Under the pieces are notes generated by a model. It saw only the letters and a program-made list of their open reading frames with translations. It was not told the origin of the DNA and ran no database searches. A stretch of DNA of 5,340 nt from an uncultured Collinsella sp. (GTDB taxonomy: Bacteria > Actinomycetota > Coriobacteriia > Coriobacteriales > Coriobacteriaceae), in assembly GCA_900545905.1 (NCBI GenBank), contig URBA01000114.1, positions 1 to 5,340 of the forward strand, read 5' to 3'. How positions within the stretch are numbered: position 1 is the first letter of the stretch; the number at the start of each line of letters is the position of its first letter. Shown piece by piece: positions 1 to 5,183 of the stretch. The translations under genes were made by a program, and so were the position numbers.

Positions 1-24
1 GCGTCAGATGTGTATAAGAGACAG
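1..24 (+). other. Nextera (Tn5) sequencing adapter, left end
   Basis: Positions 6-24 are the 19-base Tn5 mosaic end AGATGTGTATAAGAGACAG, preceded by GCGTC, the 3' end of the Nextera read-1 adapter stem. This is library-construction sequence, not genome. Reading through it creates a false GTG-initiated N-terminus (M-Y-K-R-Q) fused in frame to the following ABC ATPase. Confidence 0.98.
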
Positions 25-549
25 GGCAAAGACCTTGCCCGCATGCGTGCCGAGCTGGGCATGGTGTTTCAACAGTTCAACCTGTTTGCGCACATGACGG
101 TGCTGCAGAACGTCATGCTTGGTCCGGTCGACGTACTGGGCGTGTCCAAGGACGAGGCTCGCGAGCGCGCCATGGACCTCCTGAGCCGCGTGGGCGTAGC
201 CGAGCAGGCCGACAAGGTGCCCGCGCAGCTTTCGGGTGGCCAGCAGCAGCGCGTGGCCATCGCCCGTTCGCTCGCCATGCAGCCCAAGGCCATGCTCTTT
301 GACGAGCCCACGAGCGCACTGGACCCCGAGATGATCAACGAGGTGCTCGAGGTCATGGTTCGCCTGGCCCAGCAGGGCATGACGATGATCGTCATCACGC
401 ACGAGATGAACTTTGCCCGCCGCGTGGCCGACCGCGTCGTGTTTATGGCCGATGGCCAGATCGTGGAGACCGGCACGCCCGACGAATTCTTCAACCATCC
501 CCAGACCAAGCGCGCCCAGGACTTCCTCAACTCCATTAAGGGCCACTAG
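25..549 (+). CDS. Polar amino acid ABC transporter ATP-binding protein (GlnQ/HisP type), 5'-truncated
   Basis: This is the C-terminal 174 residues of the cytoplasmic ATPase that powers uptake of polar amino acids together with a membrane permease and a binding protein. In fragment numbering, the Q-loop region is FQQFNLF (15-21), the ABC signature LSGGQQQ (69-75), Walker B MLFDEP (90-95), followed by the D-loop SALD, and the H-loop histidine is His126 in VITHEMNFA. The tail GQIVETGTPDEFF is typical of the GlnQ/HisP/ArtP group. Full-length members are about 240-250 residues, so roughly 65-75 N-terminal residues with Walker A are missing. The loss is due to the adapter junction at 24/25, not a mutation. 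Any partner permease or binding protein would lie upstream, outside the window. The amino acid specificity cannot be read from this fragment. Confidence 0.93.
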   Translation, partial: GKDLARMRAELGMVFQQFNLFAHMTVLQNVMLGPVDVLGVSKDEARERAMDLLSRVGVAEQADKVPAQLSGGQQQRVAIARSLAMQPKAMLFDEPTSALDPEMINEVLEVMVRLAQQGMTMIVITHEMNFARRVADRVVFMADGQIVETGTPDEFFNHPQTKRAQDFLNSIKGH

Positions 550-560
550 CCAGCCACCCC

Positions 561-592
561 GTGGGACAAATCCATTGAAAGTGTTGTCCTAC
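561..592. repeat. Short inverted repeat between the ATPase and the hydrolase gene
   Basis: GTGGGACAA (561-569) pairs with TTGTCCTAC (584-592), giving a 9-bp stem with one G-T pair and a 14-base loop. It begins 12 bases after the ATPase stop. No T-run follows on the + strand, so it is not a standard intrinsic terminator. It could be a weak attenuating hairpin, an operator, or chance. Confidence 0.3.
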
Positions 593-636
593 GTCTCTCA
601 TGCGCCCTGTCACCTTTAGATTCGAAAGCAACACCT

Positions 637-1446
637 ATGATCGGAACTCGCACTTCATCGGCATACACCCCGCACGTCGACGTCGATCCCGCCGACCGCC
701 CGCTCATCCTCGTCGCGCCGCGTTGGGAAGAGGCAAAGCCGTTTTTAAGCGAGACGCTCTCCCCCAACGAGGAAATCGCAAGTGTCTTTGTCGATGCCAT
801 CCTTGCCGCCGGCGGCCTGCCGCTGCAGATGTCCATCACCGAGGACATCGATGTCATCCGCCATTACGTCGACATCGCCGACGGCATTGCCATCCCCGGC
901 GGCCCCGACGTCAACCCCAAGCGCTGGGGCGACAACCGTCCCTACGACCCCACACTGTGCTGCGAGATCCGCGATAGCTTTGAATTCAAGCTGGTCAACG
1001 AGGTGCTCCGCGCCAAAAAGCCGCTCTTTACCACCTGCCGCGGCACGCAGTTGCTCAATGTCGCCACCGGCGGCACCCTGTGCATGGACGTGCCGAGCCT
1101 GGGTGCGCGCGAGGGCCGCACGCAGTGGCGCCATACCCACGTGCTCAACGACCCCGTGCATCCCGTCGAGGTCGTGCCGGGCTCGCTGCTGGAGCGCGCG
1201 CTTGGCGGCCACAGACTGATCCAGACCAACTCAGCACATCACTGCTGCGTCGATCGTCTGGGTAAAAGCACGCGCTTGGTCGCCAAGGCAACCGATGGCG
1301 TTCCCGAGTGCATCGAAGTCGAAGGCCAGCCTTTCTGCCTGGGCGTGCAATGGCATCCCGAGTACACCTGGCAGACACTCGAGACCGACTTTAACCTGTG
1401 GAAGTCGTTTGTCGAGGCAGCGGCAAAGGTCAAGCAGGCTCGCTAG
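637..1446 (+). CDS. Gamma-glutamyl-gamma-aminobutyrate hydrolase family protein (class I glutamine amidotransferase-like, PuuD type)
   Basis: This 269-residue protein belongs to the peptidase C26 family. Such enzymes hydrolyse gamma-glutamyl amide bonds, the model being PuuD, which splits gamma-glutamyl-GABA in putrescine breakdown. Visible motifs are IPGGPDVNP (86-94, oxyanion region), the nucleophile elbow TTCRGTQLLN with Cys134, NSAHHCCVDRLG (198-209), and the catalytic pair His240/Glu242 in GVQWHPE. The catalytic triad is therefore intact, and the length is close to the usual 240-260. There is no signal peptide, so it should be cytoplasmic. ATG 637 is the first normal start after the preceding stop; the frame is open back to 549, and only a weak GAAAG lies in front, so the start is a little uncertain. 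Following an amino acid transporter ATPase by 87 bases suggests a role in using gamma-glutamyl compounds or amino acids. The actual substrate is not shown. Confidence 0.9.
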   Translation: MIGTRTSSAYTPHVDVDPADRPLILVAPRWEEAKPFLSETLSPNEEIASVFVDAILAAGGLPLQMSITEDIDVIRHYVDIADGIAIPGGPDVNPKRWGDNRPYDPTLCCEIRDSFEFKLVNEVLRAKKPLFTTCRGTQLLNVATGGTLCMDVPSLGAREGRTQWRHTHVLNDPVHPVEVVPGSLLERALGGHRLIQTNSAHHCCVDRLGKSTRLVAKATDGVPECIEVEGQPFCLGVQWHPEYTWQTLETDFNLWKSFVEAAAKVKQAR

Positions 1447-1479
1447 CTCGCGAATCACACAGGCTTAAACCTTCCATGC

Positions 1480-1521
1480 CAGGGGGGGGCGGACACCAGC
1501 CACGGTGCCCGCCCCCCCCTG
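1480..1521. terminator. GC-rich hairpin between convergent genes
   Basis: A perfect 13-bp stem (1480-1492 with 1509-1521) contains a run of eight G paired with eight C. After one mismatch it continues as 4 more bp (1494-1497 with 1504-1507) around the loop AGCCAC. It starts 34 bases after the hydrolase stop and lies 38 bases beyond the stop of the convergent permease. The flank on the + strand is only GAATTTGG, and there is no T-run on the - strand. It probably acts as a transcription barrier for one or both genes, but it is not a textbook intrinsic terminator. Confidence 0.5.
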
Positions 1522-1550
1522 AATTTGGTATGCTCGGTATGATTATCCCT

Positions 1551-1588
1551 CACAAACAATCAAAGAAATCTCGACCGCAATCGGTCGA
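1551..1588 (-). terminator. Possible intrinsic terminator overlapping the end of permease 2
   Basis: On the - strand, TCGACCG and CGGTCGA (1571-1588) form a perfect 7-bp stem with the 4-base loop ATTG. It is followed by a T-rich stretch (GATTTCTTTGATTGTTTGTG, 11 T in 20). The hairpin lies inside the last codons of the permease, and the stop codon sits in the T-rich tail. The tail is interrupted rather than a clean run, so function is only likely, not certain. Confidence 0.42.
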
Positions 1589-2378
1589 CGGTAAAGCAGA
1601 TGGCTAAAACGCTTGCTACGTTTATTAGACAGTCAATTAAAATCGAAACGCATTGGCCATTCCCCAACGGGGTCACACCGCAAGTCCACATGAGCATCGA
1701 GGACGGAAGCGGAAGCATGGAATCGGCTCCGAGCTGTATGTAGATCGCTACGACGTTGACAACCAACAACATGCCAATGGAACCGAAGCCAGACCCAAAA
1801 TAAGAAACAACGATCACGCTAGAGACCGTGTATGCCAGGCAGACGACACTGGTCAGAAGAAGTCGATAGCAAAATATATCTAGGTTAGAATACTGTTGTG
1901 CATCCGAAACGATCGCGCAGTTAAGACGGTACAAAACGACGCTCGACAGGACAAAGGCGCCCAAAAGGGCGAAAGAAGACAGCATCGCTCGCGCAACAGT
2001 AGCGCATACCCGCTTCCCTCCCCGAGCCTCCGACAACCCCCATGGTTCCTCAACAAAGCCCGAACTGACAAAGCACGGAACAATGCAAGCCGCGATGAAC
2101 GGAAAGAACAATGCGTGAGCCAACGGGGCCACGTTGAACAACAGACCGCGAAAAACCTCTGCATTATCAAATAGAAGGACATCCTCTGCCGATAGCCGAA
2201 GCGTCGGGTCTGGGAAAAAGCCCAAGAAACTGTTCTCACGGAGGCTACAGAACCACATCGGGAAAGAATTAAGCTGCAATACCACCATGCACGCATAAAT
2301 TGCCAGGATTAAGGCGTATGCCCATTTGCTCACATGCTTCAATTCTGAATGGAGGAACCCTTTAATCTGACGAGCCAT
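1560..2378 (-). CDS. ABC exporter permease 2 (ABC-2-like membrane protein)
   Basis: This 272-residue hydrophobic protein is the third gene of the exporter operon. About six membrane segments can be seen near residues 18-36, 81-106, 129-150, 171-192, 198-216 and 244-263, the pattern of an ABC-2-type permease half. A larger loop follows the first helix (about 37-80), and the C-terminus is basic and presumably cytoplasmic. I place the start at ATG 2376-2378 (MARQIKG) because GGAGGT at 2386-2391 lies 7 bases ahead. An in-frame ATG at 2394-2396 has no ribosome binding site. With this start the gene overlaps the end of permease 1 by 17 bases, implying translational coupling. It is different in sequence from permease 1, so the transporter is probably a heterodimer, as in LanE/LanG. 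The exact family and the substrate are not recognised. Confidence 0.78.
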   Translation of the reverse strand: MARQIKGFLHSELKHVSKWAYALILAIYACMVVLQLNSFPMWFCSLRENSFLGFFPDPTLRLSAEDVLLFDNAEVFRGLLFNVAPLAHALFFPFIAACIVPCFVSSGFVEEPWGLSEARGGKRVCATVARAMLSSFALLGAFVLSSVVLYRLNCAIVSDAQQYSNLDIFCYRLLLTSVVCLAYTVSSVIVVSYFGSGFGSIGMLLVVNVVAIYIQLGADSMLPLPSSMLMWTCGVTPLGNGQCVSILIDCLINVASVLAICFTVDRLRSRFL

Positions 2379-3186
2379 TGAGTACACCTCCGACATGACA
2401 GGTCACGAGAGTGTAAATCAATACCGATAGACAGCCGGCTGCCGCGCCATACCCCAGAAGCGTGAGCTGGCCCATATCGCTATACCCAAGGGCACATCCG
2501 ACTCCAAGGTACGGCCCCGGAAGAAAGAAGATCCATCGCAAGGATGGTGTGGGCGACTGAAGGTAAGCTCCGTAGAGCGTCAGGCTCATGACAAACCCTA
2601 TTATTACCGCAGCCCCGCTAAATACGGCGCTGCTTGTAATCCGGTAGATGGTCACCGTCTCTAACGCAACCGATATCACCAATACGGCATTGATTAACAT
2701 CGCGGGCAAAAATGCAGCCAGCATGTCGTGCGTGCAGTTTTGTCCCCCACGCATTATGGCTATTGCAAACAGAAGAAGGCAAAGTGCGCTATATGCTGCG
2801 ACAATCATTAAAGCAGACGAAAGCACGTGTGCCAGAGCCCCATTAAAGCGGGCGAGGCCTCTTGCCGAAGAAATTCGGTATCCCTCTTTATAGCCATGCT
2901 CCTGTAAAAGCACCAGACAAATGATGAGTGGGACGAACAGGGATGTACCGGCAAAAGCACTGCGCGCAAGGGACTCGTCAGGCGCAGAAGGGTCGATTAC
3001 ATTCCAGATGAAACCAATATCCTCCCCACAAACGCCATTGCCAAAGGCTAGCAACGTTGCTCCGTTATTTAGGATGACGCCAAAGAGAAGACCGAACGTC
3101 AACATAAGCGCAAGACCAAACTGCGCCGGGAACATTCTGTGCAAACGCATCAAATCTGCCCTTATGGGACGAATCGCCTGCTTCAT
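2362..3186 (-). CDS. ABC exporter permease 1 (ABC-2-like membrane protein)
   Basis: This 274-residue protein is the second gene of the exporter operon. About six membrane segments lie near residues 20-44, 78-96, 118-143, 154-178, 185-206 and 244-265. The loop after the second segment, QEHGYKEGYRISSARG (95-110), is of the kind found in ABC-2 permeases, where a cytoplasmic stretch after the second helix contacts the ATPase. The start ATG overlaps the ATPase stop in an ATGA arrangement (3183-3186), and only a weak AAGG-type ribosome binding site precedes it, so translation is probably coupled to the ATPase. Its layout, six helices with a partner permease of nearly equal length, matches bacteriocin-immunity or bacitracin-type exporters (LanE/LanG, BcrB) in general, but I see no motif that settles the substrate. 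Confidence 0.82.
   Translation of the reverse strand: MKQAIRPIRADLMRLHRMFPAQFGLALMLTFGLLFGVILNNGATLLAFGNGVCGEDIGFIWNVIDPSAPDESLARSAFAGTSLFVPLIICLVLLQEHGYKEGYRISSARGLARFNGALAHVLSSALMIVAAYSALCLLLFAIAIMRGGQNCTHDMLAAFLPAMLINAVLVISVALETVTIYRITSSAVFSGAAVIIGFVMSLTLYGAYLQSPTPSLRWIFFLPGPYLGVGCALGYSDMGQLTLLGYGAAAGCLSVLIYTLVTCHVGGVLNGSSD
2386..2391 (-). promoter_or_regulatory. Ribosome binding site deciding the permease 2 start
   Basis: GGAGGT on the - strand lies 7 bases ahead of ATG 2376-2378 and downstream of the alternative ATG 2394-2396. It therefore supports the shorter, 272-residue permease. Confidence 0.7.
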
Positions 3187-3908
3187 AGCGAGACCGCCTT
3201 CATCAAGCGCCTGTAATACTCTTTTAGGGACGACGCCTCATCCCTTATGACATCCATCGATTCTTTTTTCAGTAGTTCACCGTCATGGATAAACACGCAA
3301 CTTGTTGCAACCGATGTCAACTCATCCAAATCATGGCTAGAGATGAGCATGGTCTTGCCCTGTTCTCGATTCAATCGTCCGATAAGTGCCCATATATTCT
3401 CGATGCCCAGCGGGTCCAACCCATTTGCCGGCTCATCAAAAATAAGCAAGTCAGTGTCGCCCAACAAAGCCGTAGCTATATCCAGCCGCCGTTTCATTCC
3501 CAGAGAAAAACTGCTCACGCTCTTTTTCTCTTCGACGTCCAGTCCAACCAGACTCAAAACGCGAGGAACCTCACGGCTCTCATCGAGCCCCCATTCCGCA
3601 CATCGGATTTGAAGATTCTCAGCCGCACTGAGGGACTGGTATGCTCCGCTGGAATCTGGCACATAGCCGACACGCGCCCGCATCAGGCTAAGCTCTCTTT
3701 TTGACTTGCCTCCAAAGAGCTCCACGCTCCCCGAAGATGGCCCACAAAGGCCCAATACGATTTTAATAAGCGTGCTCTTGCCCGCCCCGTTCGCACCGAC
3801 AAGGGCGCAAAGCTCAGACTGATGCACCTCGAAGGAAACGTCATGCAAAACGCGCCGTTTCCCATAGCGCTTTGACACCTTTGATAGCTTTACCGCTGAT
3901 GCGCTCAT
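3183..3908 (-). CDS. ABC exporter ATP-binding protein (BcrA/LanF-like)
   Basis: This 241-residue cytoplasmic ATPase drives the two permeases encoded just downstream. It shows Walker A GANGAGKST (38-46), the signature FSLGMKRR (134-141), Walker B LLIFDEP (154-160) with D-loop NGLDP, and the switch histidine His192 in ISSHDLDEL. At the Q-loop position it reads GYVPDSSGAY instead of a glutamine, a variation common in ABC-2 exporter ATPases. The SLGM signature and NGLDPLGI after Walker B are typical of the BcrA/NisF group that protects cells from peptide antibiotics. The same pattern also occurs in exporters of other function, so the substrate remains open. The length is complete for the group. 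ATG 3906-3908 has a near-perfect AAGGAGG at 3915-3921. It is the first gene of a three-gene operon with its own promoter. Its G+C is lower than that of the + strand genes. Confidence 0.92.
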   Translation of the reverse strand: MSASAVKLSKVSKRYGKRRVLHDVSFEVHQSELCALVGANGAGKSTLIKIVLGLCGPSSGSVELFGGKSKRELSLMRARVGYVPDSSGAYQSLSAAENLQIRCAEWGLDESREVPRVLSLVGLDVEEKKSVSSFSLGMKRRLDIATALLGDTDLLIFDEPANGLDPLGIENIWALIGRLNREQGKTMLISSHDLDELTSVATSCVFIHDGELLKKESMDVIRDEASSLKEYYRRLMKAVSL

Positions 3909-3946
3909 ATCGTTCCTCCTTTCTCTTATCGTATTTACTTTTGGTT

Positions 3947-3975
3947 ATTGTTTGTCGATAACTTATATTTGTCAA
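3947..3975 (-). promoter_or_regulatory. Sigma-A-type promoter of the ABC exporter operon
   Basis: On the - strand, a perfect -35 box TTGACA (3970-3975) is followed after exactly 17 bases by AACAAT (3947-3952), a -10 box matching TATAAT at 4 of 6 positions. It lies about 40 bases ahead of the ATPase start, inside an AT-rich stretch, and just downstream of the terminator of the preceding operon. The half-sites TTATCG (3926-3931) and CGATAA (3956-3961) flank the -10 region as an inverted pair and could bind a regulator. Confidence 0.68.
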
Positions 3976-3983
3976 GATAATTT

Positions 3984-4016
3984 CAAAAGAAGGAGCCCGT
4001 GTTAGGCACGGGCCCC
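3984..4016 (-). terminator. Intrinsic terminator of the DUF2975-regulator operon
   Basis: Read on the - strand, GCCCGTG and CACGGGC (4007-4013 and 3995-4001) form a perfect 7-bp stem with a 5-base loop. The stem can extend by GG/CC beyond one mismatch. It is followed by TCCTTCTTTTG, a T-rich tail. It starts 38 bases after the regulator stop and separates that operon from the exporter promoter. Confidence 0.72.
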
Positions 4017-4053
4017 ATCGCACTGATATTTCGTTTTAGCTGCTCGCTTTATG

Positions 4054-4383
4054 CTACTCGTCGCTCAAATCGACGGCGAAGACTGATGTCGGAAGCGACG
4101 CCTCGTTGCCTCCGCCGTCCCGCATCTGCCTCACGACATTTTTTGCGCGCTCGACAATAAGCTCCTCGAGCTCCTCCTCGCTCACGCGCTGAATAATATC
4201 TCCCGGCTGACAATCAAGTTCATCACAGATATCGAGAAGCGTCTTGAGGCGAATGGCTTTAATTTTTCCGTTTCTTAGCTTTGAAATATTAGCCGGAGTA
4301 TGCCCCGTCGCCCGAATCAGATCGGCGCTGGTCTTTCCGGTCTTAAGCAGCTGTGTCTCGAGCTCGATGATGAGATAGCTCAT
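4054..4383 (-). CDS. XRE/Cro-type helix-turn-helix regulator (YozG-like) with C-terminal extension
   Basis: This small DNA-binding regulator has 109 residues. The helix-turn-helix spans about residues 17-43, with recognition around TPANISKLRNGKIKAIR, and is followed by LDICDELDCQPGDII (50-64). Both stretches are hallmarks of the YozG-type group of XRE regulators, which are usually only 65-75 residues. Here a further 45 or so residues follow: an acidic helix (SEEELEELIVERAKNVVRQM, 68-87), then a glycine-rich turn and an acidic end. ATG 4381-4383 is preceded by GGAGG at 4388-4392. It starts 9 bases after the stop of the DUF2975 gene, so the two are cotranscribed. In this family pairing the regulator is thought to work with the membrane protein and probably to control its own operon; that role here is inferred. 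Confidence 0.9.
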   Translation of the reverse strand: MSYLIIELETQLLKTGKTSADLIRATGHTPANISKLRNGKIKAIRLKTLLDICDELDCQPGDIIQRVSEEELEELIVERAKNVVRQMRDGGGNEASLPTSVFAVDLSDE

Positions 4384-4392
4384 GTTTCCTCC

Positions 4393-4953
4393 CTACACAA
4401 GCTCATCAGACTGCTCTTGGAGCAGCGAGGCATAACTCCAGATTGCCGAGATAAATAAACAGACGACCGCGCCGATAAACGACCCCGCATCCAAGGTAAC
4501 ACCTTGGCAAATCGCAACAACGAAGGAATGAGGCACGATGTAAAGCTCCAGTCCGCCAATGGTGAGATCGACCGATTCATAGGCACCAACAAGCGAAACC
4601 GCGGCGTTAACAGCAAAGGCAAGTGCAAGAACACGGATAAGCCGCACATGCGCCTTGGTAAAGGGCGATACGCCCCGCGAGATGTTACGGCTAATTCCGC
4701 ACATAACGACAAGCGAAATACCTGCGACAAGCGCCATGCACAGTCCGCTTGGGATGACGACGCGCCCGCCGTCGAGAAGCGTCACGACACCGAAAGAATC
4801 GACAGAAGCAACGTTTGCAATCGCATACCAGATCACGTAAACAACCAACGCGACAAAAGCGACGAGCATTCCCGTAAAAACGACCGTCATGCAAAAGCCA
4901 AGCTTCCTGATACTTTCGCGCGCCTTGGCCATACGTTGAACGCTGTTGGACAT
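4393..4953 (-). CDS. DUF2975 family integral membrane protein
   Basis: This 186-residue protein has four predicted membrane segments near residues 20-45, 68-88, 104-124 and 156-177. The central RGVSPFTKAHVRLIRVLAL (93-111) and the end SYASLLQEQSDELV match the conserved features of DUF2975 proteins as I know them (a G-x-PF motif before the third helix and a C-terminal leucine/glutamine/acidic tail). DUF2975 genes are often followed by a YozG-like XRE regulator, as in Bacillus yoaS-yozG, and that is the arrangement here. The biochemical function of the family is unknown; a sensing or regulator-tethering role is speculation. I choose ATG 4951-4953, with GAGGG 7 bases ahead at 4961-4965. A longer reading from 5052 would add 33 residues of poor character and run through the palindrome at 4974-5007. 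Confidence 0.86.
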   Translation of the reverse strand: MSNSVQRMAKARESIRKLGFCMTVVFTGMLVAFVALVVYVIWYAIANVASVDSFGVVTLLDGGRVVIPSGLCMALVAGISLVVMCGISRNISRGVSPFTKAHVRLIRVLALAFAVNAAVSLVGAYESVDLTIGGLELYIVPHSFVVAICQGVTLDAGSFIGAVVCLFISAIWSYASLLQEQSDELV

Positions 4954-4973
4954 ACACTCACCCTCATCGACTC

Positions 4974-5007
4974 TATCGTTATTCGAACAGTTTATCGAAC
5001 AACGATA
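4974..5007. promoter_or_regulatory. Operator-like 34-bp interrupted palindrome upstream of the DUF2975-regulator operon
   Basis: TATCGTT (4974-4980) is the exact inverse complement of AACGATA (5001-5007). Inside these, TTCGA (4982-4986) mirrors TCGAA (4995-4999) about the same centre, so 12 of the 13 outer positions on each side are symmetric. The right half contains TATCGAAC, repeated at 5088-5095. The site ends 20 bases ahead of the DUF2975 start, where a promoter would be expected. No clear -35/-10 pair is visible. It is best explained as a regulator binding site, possibly for the XRE protein of the same operon. Confidence 0.55.
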
Positions 5008-5066
5008 TGGATTGCATGCGGAAAGCCCTGCCAGTGCGCATAGGCCATTCACTAATCAGAAGGGGT

Positions 5067-5159
5067 GAGAGTGGATTTTTGGACACGTATCGAACGAGAG
5101 TGGATAATCTCCCACTTTGAGGCCGCCACCGAGCCTAAAACGGGAGATTATCCACTCTC
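5067..5159. repeat. Long inverted repeat with a third partial copy of its arm
   Basis: Two perfect 18-base arms, GAGAGTGGATAATCTCCC (5096-5113) and its inverse complement (5142-5159), enclose 28 bases. These can extend the stem by 3 and 4 bp (5116-5118 with 5137-5139; 5120-5123 with 5133-5136) around a 9-base loop. A direct copy of the first 10 bases, GAGAGTGGAT, stands at 5067-5076. The element lies 24 bases beyond the stop of the gene at the right edge, on its 3' side. It may serve as a transcription barrier, but neither strand has a T-run directly after the stem. A dispersed intergenic repeat is an alternative. Confidence 0.7.
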
Positions 5160-5183
5160 ATAGTCATCAAGGCTCGCGGCCTC

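Noticed and set aside
4..546. Long - strand open frame opposite the ABC ATPase
   Set aside because: It is antisense to a clear ATPase, shows no family features, is histidine/leucine-rich as expected for a GC-rich shadow frame, and its end is translated from the adapter.
745..1212. Open frame of 155 codons opposite the hydrolase
   Set aside because: It lies opposite a gene with an intact catalytic triad and has no recognisable motif or ribosome binding site; it is a shadow of GC-rich coding sequence.
3909..4053. Search for a bacteriocin or lanthipeptide precursor next to the exporter
   Set aside because: The gap contains a promoter, a ribosome binding site and a terminator but no small frame with a start, ribosome binding site and Cys/Ser/Thr-rich end.
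4504..5043. + strand open frame of 179 codons opposite DUF2975
   Set aside because: Its product is rich in Arg/Asn/Asp/His with no domain, and it runs through the operator-like palindrome. The - strand gene has conserved membrane and family motifs.
4954..5052. N-terminal extension of the DUF2975 protein
   Set aside because: The extra 33 residues are cysteine/asparagine-rich, lack a ribosome binding site, and cover the 34-bp palindrome. ATG 4951-4953 has a good site.
5065..5163. Small + strand frame (32 codons) with GTG start and a GGGG-type upstream sequence
   Set aside because: Most of its codons lie within the inverted repeat, which explains the sequence better; there is no independent sign of coding.
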